Below are positions 56,515 to 64,000 of a DNA stretch of 64,000 nucleotides, piece after piece. The stretch's first letter is position 1. Each line of letters begins with the position of its first letter. This DNA comes from Lycium barbarum (lineage: Eukaryota > Streptophyta > Magnoliopsida > Solanales > Solanaceae): assembly GCF_019175385.1 (NCBI RefSeq), contig NC_083339.1:117041601-117105600 (forward strand), read 5' to 3'. Below the pieces are notes generated by a model. The model did not search any database and was not told the origin of the DNA. It saw only the letters and a list, made by a program, of their open reading frames with translations. Position numbers and translations under genes: made by a program.

Positions 56515-59500
56515 TCATGAAAATGGAAATGCCGGGGGCATGCAGATCTGCTTGATGTCTCCATTGAATGGTGTCTTCAAGGGGTGCAACTTAATTTCAA
56601 AAAGCTTCGGCCACCATTTGCCTGTGACTGAATAAAGAAACAATTCGGCTTAATGATATTTCCTCATTATGGCACACTTGTTACTAAAGAACAATAGAAT
56701 TATATGATGAAGCTCACCAAAAAGACGGTCACCATCCCTATCCCATGCTATGCCATTCAGGACATCAATTTGCTGCAGAAAAGGTAAGTGTCAAAGAAAA
56801 TGTTCAAAAGGTCCCAAGTAAACATTATAAACAGAACTTAAAGCAGTTACTAACACTGACCTTTTTCAAATTGGGTAGCAATCCTTCTCTGCATAAGAAA
56901 TAGAAGTTGATGCGTCATTTCACTCTAAATCCAACTTTTTGAAAGTAATAAATTTCCAAATACTGGAATGATGCTACTAGGAAAGAATCGATAGAAGAAC
57001 CTCAAATTGTGGAGGAGAATCCATCCAAGAACTGAGCCATCTGTGTGTGATATTCTAGCTATACAGTCAGTCTGCAGAGGAAGGCCGACATTGTGTCAGA
57101 ATTAACCCTACACCACGCTTAAGTTGTAAAAGAAATTATCCAAATGGTTTGGGCTTCATGAATCAAACAGAAGATATTGTACAATGATGTTAACTAGCAC
57201 TGATATTGTTGTCAAAAGGCAGAAATCCCAAGAAAAAAAAAGGAAAAAAAAAGCACAAAAGTTTGTGAGGACTTGAGCACAAAGCACAGTTAATGCACGT
57301 ACTTTAGTGAAGAAAGGCATAAATACAGAAATAACTATAAATACAAAGAATAATTATACATACAAAGGAGTTGGAAACAATTCAGTGAATTATATGAAAC
57401 AGAAAGCCTTGTCAAACAAGCTCAAAAATCACTTTTTATAACTAACCAAATTCAAAACCATTTTAAATACCTGATTCAGCTTTGAATCTCCAATTCAAAT
57501 TTACTGACTAGTTTTTTGTATACTGAACTTCTATTTTTTTAATTCCTAATCACTAAATTATTTTTTTATTAACAACAAATCGTTTTGCTAATTAATACCT
57601 AATGTCTTGTGCCATCTTCAAGAAAGAGCCTATGGACACTTAGACAAATACTTAAGTGCTTGGTTTCTAAACTGAAGTGCCACCTTAGCGAGTTCAGTGC
57701 CACACTCTTCATGACAGTGCAAGCCATGATTGTTGAGGCTCATGCATTAGCGCTTTGGGGCACTCACTGAAGTTCAGTCTTAGTGATGTGAAATGTTGCC
57801 TACAAGAACACCAGGGTTTAAGGATGTCTCGAATGATCCTTTTTTATAATGATCTGAAGTGATTTTTTAACAACATTGAGAACTTGTATACTCGGAAAAT
57901 ATCCTCCATCATTTTGGTTGCTCATGTTATTAAAGAAAGCTCCTTATTAAACATAGAAATCGAGGAAACCACTACTGGTAAATGAAAGAACATCAATTGA
58001 TCCAAGCTCAGTGATAAGGTAAAATATCCAGAACTCATGTATTAAGTTCAGACAAAGCAGTCATTGTTACTTATTCAAAAAAAAAAAAATAACAGTACCA
58101 GAAATGGATTTGTGCATAATCACTCAGACTAGCAGAACAAGCAAAATGCAGCTTAATTTTCACGAAGAATCTCAAGATGCTCTGCTGCGTAGTTAGAAAA
58201 AAAACCCAGATTCTGCCTAATACCTTTCTCAGATTCATGTTGGATAACTATGTTGGTATGCAACTTATGACTTCACGAGAAGAGTGTGATGTATAATAAG
58301 AAATCAATCTTTCTAAAGAGGAAGTTGGGGAGAACAAGTCCATACCATCCAAACATTTGCCCAAACCTCGTCATAAACATACTCTAGTTCATTGAGTCTG
58401 TGTACTTCATCACCTTGATAATTTACAATTTGTTTTTTAACTACTGCAAGAATGAGAAAAACAAAAAGCATAAGAACAAAAGAAAACATTCTTATATGAA
58501 GAATAAAGCATTTGAATCATAATTTGACCTTCAGATGACAAAACCTTTCATAGTTTGAGGGTCAATATGATATAGTGTAGAAGATCCATCACTCCCAAAA
58601 AGGACTTTCCCATCAGTTGCCAATCCCCAACCATCGGGCATACCATGGCGAAACTTCTCAAACTGAAGAAATTGCAAGTTTACAACTGTAAGAATTACAG
58701 AGTAGGAGGGAGGGAAAAGAACGAAATACCGAGTACATATCAATACAAGTAGATCTTTCTACCACAAAAATACTAGCATTTCTAGCCCCACAATACCAAA
58801 TTGACAAGGATTAATACACAGCATTTTTCTGCGTCACAAAATTGCAGTTTATGTTGTATAGAAGACTTCGGACTAAAAGTCGAGCATCACATTCTGGAAA
58901 TGGTGATCTTCCTGTTCAAGCAGCTGGAATACAGAAGGCAACTGAAATCAAATGAAACCGGCTCTAAGTTTACACAAGCAGAAGGAAATTGAAGTTGAGT
59001 TTTTGGAGTTCTTTTTCCAGTTTGAAATATACACTTGAAGAAAAGTCAAAACCTTGAAAATAAGATGAAGTTGCCTACTATTATCATATCATTGTTAAGC
59101 ATTATCAGCAGTCAAAAAATAAAACAGAATAATTGATCATAGATTAACTGTATAGAGATGGTCATCAAATAAACTGTATTCAGATGCTCTATTAGTGAGT
59201 AGAGACAACTCAGAAAAGGTCTCAACTAACAGGGAAACCGGTCAAAGAATATATCCAGAGCAGCCAAAGATAAATAAGTTTTTACCAATATCATACTATT
59301 AGCCAAAATAGAAGTCTCCGTAAATATGCTGTTATACTCAATGGCATTATGATACCATTTTTAAGTTTTTCACCATTTTGGCCATGACTTCAGAGTCAGA
59401 AAGTTGGGATTTGGCGAATGAGATCAAATTAAAATGATCAATACAGGAAAATCTCCTTTTTCCAACGAGAGAATTTGAAATAAACATCATAAAACATTAC

Positions 59501-62500
59501 CAGATCAACAGGACTTCATCTGAGAAAGTCTAGCCACTACTAACATTAATAGCACAAAATTGCAAAAAACATTGAACAAATACTAAAGCACACAACATAC
59601 TTTGCTCAGATTATGCCGATCATATATGTAACCAGTACTCTGCCGCCAAGTTATTTGAATCAACCTACAAAATACATTAAGATTACTACATAAGATGATA
59701 GGACCGCCTTTTTCGCCCAAAAAGAAAAAGACAACAACAGCTGCACAAAGAAATACTGAATTTGAGAATATACCATGCAGAAAGGGGTCAAAAATCTTCT
59801 TCAATCTAAGTTATATCACCATTCGGAAGTATAGTAAGTACTACCCCAATCAAAGGAGTTTCAGAAGTCCTTCAGATTTGAGGAGATTATCAACTTATTT
59901 AGCAGAATAAGACATAATCATGCAGAAATACCAAGAGGACGATAAATTAATTCTTCCTTAAACCCCACACGTAGCGGGCCAGAGGGGGGCAGCAATGGTG
60001 AGGAGAGGAGCCATAAAAGCATAGTTTCACTAATAGGGATCACAGGTTCAGGTAAATCATAAAAGAAGAGAGTAGTCAGAAGCTTAAAAGGGCCTACATC
60101 ATGTGGGCAACAAAAACATGTTCGTTTTTTTAAATCAGTTAAAAGCATCATATTTTCCGAGACTGTATGTTCCCCATAAGTGTCATTTACATTCTGTATA
60201 GCTTATAACTAATGGTAACCAATATTTGTTTTGGGAAAAGAGCGAATTGCGTATGTCCCACGTGAGTTTCTTCACTTGTTGAATCAAGGAAATTAAAAGC
60301 ATTCTTCTCGCTCTTTTATAGAATAAGTAAGCAAAAACCTATCATCAGCTGAATGAAGTAAAACCATTTAATTCAGATCACTAACCTATCACCGAGAAGA
60401 GTTAAGCCCTCCCCAAAGTCAGAGTACTGCATTTTCTGAATGGCCTTAACCTGTGAATGCCAGAAAGAAAAAGGTTGAGTAATATACCAACTACATCTCC
60501 AACTGAGCTGGAAAGAAAAGAATTATCCGTTGCACTTATCAATATTAATATCATGGGAAAACTTGCATAAATAAAAACACTAGTACTTCAAAAGTTATCA
60601 TATGGTGGGATGTTTCTAATCCTTAATAGGGAATAAGCTTCTTCATTCATTGCTTCTTCTTGTGCATTATGTTTTCATCCTTTTATCTTGTTTTCAAACT
60701 TTTAAATAGTTCTTTTTTAAATCCTCATTCTGAACATAATAATTGAAATGGTACAAGAATTTATCTAAACTAATTTATTTCACACCATATTTCACCCAGA
60801 GCATCTAGGCCAATTACCTCGCCAGTCTGCAGAGTGACTTTCCGAACAGATGACTGTAGTCAAATATTATAAACATTATCAGTTATGAACCCAAAAAAAA
60901 ATATTCTGGTAAACCAAGAATTCCTAAGAAATAATCAATTGGAGTCAACTATAGAACCGAGGGAAACTCACAGCCCCATTCATCCCAGTAGATTCAAATA
61001 GGGTGTCATTTTCTACATACAGCAGTCCCTGCAAAAAAATGTTCAGTATTATTAGATGGAAAAAGAACAAGTAATCAATAACTTATCAAAAGTAAAGGCA
61101 CCATCTGATTAATACTACAACTGGCCCCCTGCTTTGGGACTCTAAACAGAATGGAATAGGATAAATGTAGTAAACCCATAATATTTCAGGTCCATCACCA
61201 AGCAAAGCAGCTTAAAAACTCAGCAGCAAGCAAAGAGAGGAGAATTTTGATATCAAATAGCACCATCCACGAATTACAATCATATTACAAAAATGGTTGA
61301 GATCTTACCATTCGAAAGCTCATACTGTGAAGAAAACTCATTTTGTCTTTGTTCAATTAGATTTTCGCACAGTAAATATTAAGCATGTTTAAAATAATTA
61401 GACAGAACAGTATCACCAACGATTACACATAAATCCATCATTATAGTTGATCAAGGTGAACGAAAAACAGTATCCATATCTGTTGACAGAGAATGAGTAT
61501 CACACTAGAGAGAATATTGAGCCTATAGACATTTCATTCAGAAACATTTGGGAAAGAGAACAATCAAAGTTGAACGGACACAAGCTAAGCCATGGAGAAA
61601 GGCTCCTTTTTAGATAGTCATCTAAAATGCACCCTTTATTAGAAAATTCACACATCCGCTGCAGTCATCAGATACCGTCTTAATATTCAATTCTTATTGT
61701 CGGTTTGCTGAAACTTTCTATCAGTTGGTGACGTTTATTGTAAATGCAGCCAAAGAACAGATAATTGTTTCGATTTAAAAGGATGATCCAATATGAAAAT
61801 GCCAGATACTTGTACTGTTGCTAAGCGCAAGATTAGCTCTCATTACATCCCTGGAGAAATGAGAATTGGAAACTCAGTCTGTCCTATAACATAAGCCAGG
61901 GTATGTCTGTTTGAACTGTGTAAACCTCATCTTCTTCTTTTTTTTTTAAGCTTGAATGATGCTCCTTCTGTCCCAATTTATGTGGCACACTTTCCTTTTT
62001 AGGTTGTCATAAAAAGAATGTCACTTTTCTATATTTAGAAACAATTTAACTTTATGAAATGGTTTACGGACACACAATTATCTAAAGCTTGTTTTGAACC
62101 TCAACTATTAAAAGTCTTTCTTAAACTTTGTGCCTAGTCAAACAGTGTCACATAAATTGGGACAGAAGGAGTATTCAGTACTTACAAGTAAGAAAATTAA
62201 GCAATATCCTGGCTCATTCTTGGCGTAACTGGTAAAGTTGTTATCACGTGGAAATAGCTATCGCAGGAATGCAGGTAAGGCTGGTACAATGGACCTTCTG
62301 GTCCGGCCCTTGCCCTGACCCACACATAACGGGACGTTAGCGCACTTTTTATCCTAGTCAGTCTTACACTACCAAAATTCCAAACTAGACTTATCTTTGT
62401 CTCTAATGCGGATGAATTTGTAATTACAAAAATGAAATGCAAGGAGGCCCTATAAATCTAGAGGATCAACTGAAATAAATACAAGTGAAATAAAATGAAC

Positions 62501-62770
62501 CTGAGTGAACGCATCAGGATCGTGAGGGAACTCATTGACCACTTCAACAGTGTAAAGTTGATTCGACGGTACATCTGATCGAGACACGCCTTCGTTTCTC
62601 GATGAAGTGTTGAGAAAAACTATGAAACAAACAACTAGAACAAAAAATACAAGGAGAGAGATCTTTTTATAATGGAGAAGAAAAGGAGATGGATTAGGCA
62701 TTGATGAAGGTTGTTGAGGATTTAATCGCCTAGTAGTACTAGATTTCTTTCTCATTTTTGCGCCCGGCAT
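56515..62770 (-). CDS. QCT: Glutaminyl-peptide cyclotransferase (plant type), copy B, membrane-anchored
   Basis: Exons in reading order: 62770-62501, 61028-60972, 60853-60818, 60450-60386, 59664-59601, 58662-58545, 58443-58346, 57071-57001, 56888-56861, 56772-56718, 56627-56515. They total 975 nt, an open frame of 324 residues. Exons 2-10 have exactly the same lengths as in copy A. Motifs: VVNEFPHDPDAFTQ, FGEGLTLLGDR, GWGLATDGKVLFGSDG, NELEYVYDEVWANVW, VLNGIAWDRDGDR, TGKWWPKLFEIKL. In place of a cleaved signal it has a basic, Ser/Pro-rich start, then a hydrophobic helix (ISLLVFFVLVVCFIVFL, about 37-53), so a type II Golgi/ER membrane protein is likely. The start at 62770 is the first ATG of the frame. 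The gene is large because of a 1.3 kb intron 7 and a 1.5 kb intron 1. Confidence 0.93.
61962..62171. mobile_element. Stowaway-like MITE in QCT-B intron 1
   Basis: CTCCTTCTGTCCCAATTTAT at the left and its near-perfect complement (ATAAATTGGGACAGAAGGAG) at the right, about 210 bp apart. Non-coding. Confidence 0.8.
62208..62352 (+). mobile_element. Au-like SINE lacking the B-box, QCT-B intron 1
   Basis: GGCGTAACTGGTAAAGTTGT (A-box region) is joined to ATGCAGGTAAGGCTGGTACA, then GGTCCGGCCCTTGCCCTGAC and ACATAACGGGACGTTAGCGC, the order of the widespread Au SINE. The expected GGTTCGAGCC B-box segment between them is missing, so this copy should not be transcribed by Pol III. Confidence 0.7.
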
Positions 62771-62913
62771 GTGTTCATGGATTCCTCCGAGAAGGCCGGC
62801 AGATTAACGTGGCTAGTCTAAGACGAAAGGCGTGCTCCAATGTCAAGTTTGCCAGATTTGACTTTCAATCTAAACAGCATAACATCACATAAGTACCTTA
62901 TAGTTTTTAATTA
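62771..62913 (-). promoter_or_regulatory. Upstream region of QCT-B
   Basis: Short sequence between the start codon and a foldback element. The core promoter of the - strand gene must lie here or within the element. No motif is assigned with confidence. Confidence 0.35.
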
Positions 62914-63418
62914 GGTTAACTATACTAAACGCCTTTTATTATGATTTTGTTACAGATCAACCCCTGCATTTTAGAATTAAGCATTTACTTACACATCTAT
63001 ATTATAAAAATCTTGTACTTACACCCTCATGGTGTTATTCCTTTTTTGAAAAAATTTAAAAACTTTTATGTAATAAAAATCGTACACAAATGAAACTTCA
63101 TCTAACTAAGTTTTTTTAAACATAATTTTAAAGCAAGAACTAAATGAAAAAGAGAACTTTTATATATAATAAATAGTATAATTAAATAAAACTTACAAAT
63201 AACTTACAAATTTAAAGTTCAAGAAAGTTATTAGTAATAGTTGGTATATCTTATTAAATAATCTATGCTCATTTTCCTATTTAGTTCCGGATATACATCA
63301 TAGAGAGTGTAAGTGTAGAATTTTCATAGTACAGGCAGTGTAAGTGATTGATTTTAAAGTACAAGGGGTCTATTTGTAACTAAGTCATAGTATGGGAGGT
63401 GTTTAGTGTAGTTTACCC
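62914..63418. mobile_element. 505 bp foldback element in the QCT-B upstream region
   Basis: Left GGTTAACTATACTAAACGCC and right (reverse complement) GGGTAAACTACACTAAACAC pair imperfectly for about 110 bp, including TTGTTACAGATCAACCCCTG against TAGTTACAAATAGACCCCTT. No TSD was found. Degenerate. Confidence 0.6.
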
Positions 63419-64000
63419 TTTTATCTATGAAAAAATAGATTAAATTGATAATTTTCCCATAAGGAAATATTCTGGGTCTATTCTTTTTCTTTTTTTCTTT
63501 TTTTTTTTTTTTGTTCCAAATTTTGGGTCTATTCAAACTTTCATGTACAAAAAAAGACTGTCTAAGTATGCGTTTTTCACAAACAATGAAAAATTGAATA
63601 GATCCAAAATATACTAACGGATAAATTTGAACAATTTTGTCTATAACTAATTTTTTCTTTTCATACATACAATCTTTATCAGTTCTGTAATGAAATAAGT
63701 AAATTGTTATTTTGAGTAAGCGGGGGGAGGGGTGCAGTGAGTAATAGAGAATCTTCAAAGAACTTTCATCTTCAATAAGAATTTCAATAACATTACTATG
63801 TGAAAGATTCCTACCATCACCAGAAAAGCAAAAAAGACATCAAAATCTATCATGAACGAATTTCTGACACTTCGGATGGAGCAAACCGTGCCTATTCAAT
63901 AGTAATTTGTATATCTTGTTTGAATAGATAACTAAACTTTTTAGTTTTCTAATAATAATATTAAAAAAAATTGTACTATTAAATCAAATTCTTACTCCGT
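63419..64000. other. AT-rich right-hand flank, nothing recognised
   Basis: Contains a poly-T tract at 63496-63512. No gene, RNA or complete repeat seen. Confidence 0.5.

Noticed and set aside
59583..60151. ORFs in the 59.6-60.1 kb region, one with a Pro-rich segment
   Set aside because: They lie in introns 4 and 5 of QCT-B or overlap its exon 5 on the same strand. No independent support.

Overview
This 64 kb window is plant nuclear DNA, very probably from a Solanaceae species. Support for that: split genes with GT-AG introns, AT-rich spacers, and several repeat types I associate with Solanaceae (Ulp1-bearing Mutator elements, tRNA-derived SINEs, the TAGCCTGTTTGG hAT MITE). The genus cannot be fixed from the window. 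There are no operons, phage, CRISPR arrays, organellar genes or rRNA. Transposons and their remnants make up most of the DNA.

Layout. 1-9140: the right-hand part of a large, decayed Mutator-like element (MULE) with a Ulp1-like protease gene (+) and a MuDR-type transposase gene (-), both pseudogenes. The introns and spacers, but not the exons, are packed with a short palindromic minisatellite. 9270-18370: nested MITEs, an RTE-type LINE tail, a hAT element with perfect TSDs, and a 2.4 kb MULE that is nearly one large inverted repeat (15949-18363). 18727-21589: a GH28 polygalacturonase gene broken by two frameshifts. 23503-25798: a second long-TIR MULE, an internally deleted transposase carrier, related to the 15.9 kb element. 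25830-26669: a hAT element with 8 bp TSDs.

26981-31042: glutaminyl-peptide cyclotransferase gene A (-), 11 exons, open throughout. 32078-42925: a nest with at least three levels, in which copia-type LTR sequence is invaded by a LINE (33489-42515), the LINE by a CACTA transposon (37054-41798), and the CACTA carries intron-containing pieces of a methylmalonate-semialdehyde dehydrogenase gene. 42926-46294: a probable Helitron, a SINE and foldback elements. 45619-51433: a small cystine-knot (2A11/carboxypeptidase-inhibitor-like) gene whose intron is filled by a complete copia retrotransposon (46379-51053). 52090-54402: a receptor-like kinase gene (-), open but lacking the HRD aspartate. 56515-62770: glutaminyl-peptide cyclotransferase gene B (-), with the same 11-exon plan as gene A but a type II membrane anchor instead of a signal peptide.

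Host genes. Intact: two QCT paralogues and the pseudokinase-like RLK. Broken or doubtful: the polygalacturonase and the cystine-knot gene. The QCT pair looks like a local duplication now separated by about 25 kb of inserted DNA plus the RLK and cystine-knot genes. Exon borders were found by eye from splice consensus, reading-frame continuity and remembered family patterns. No alignment or database search was run.
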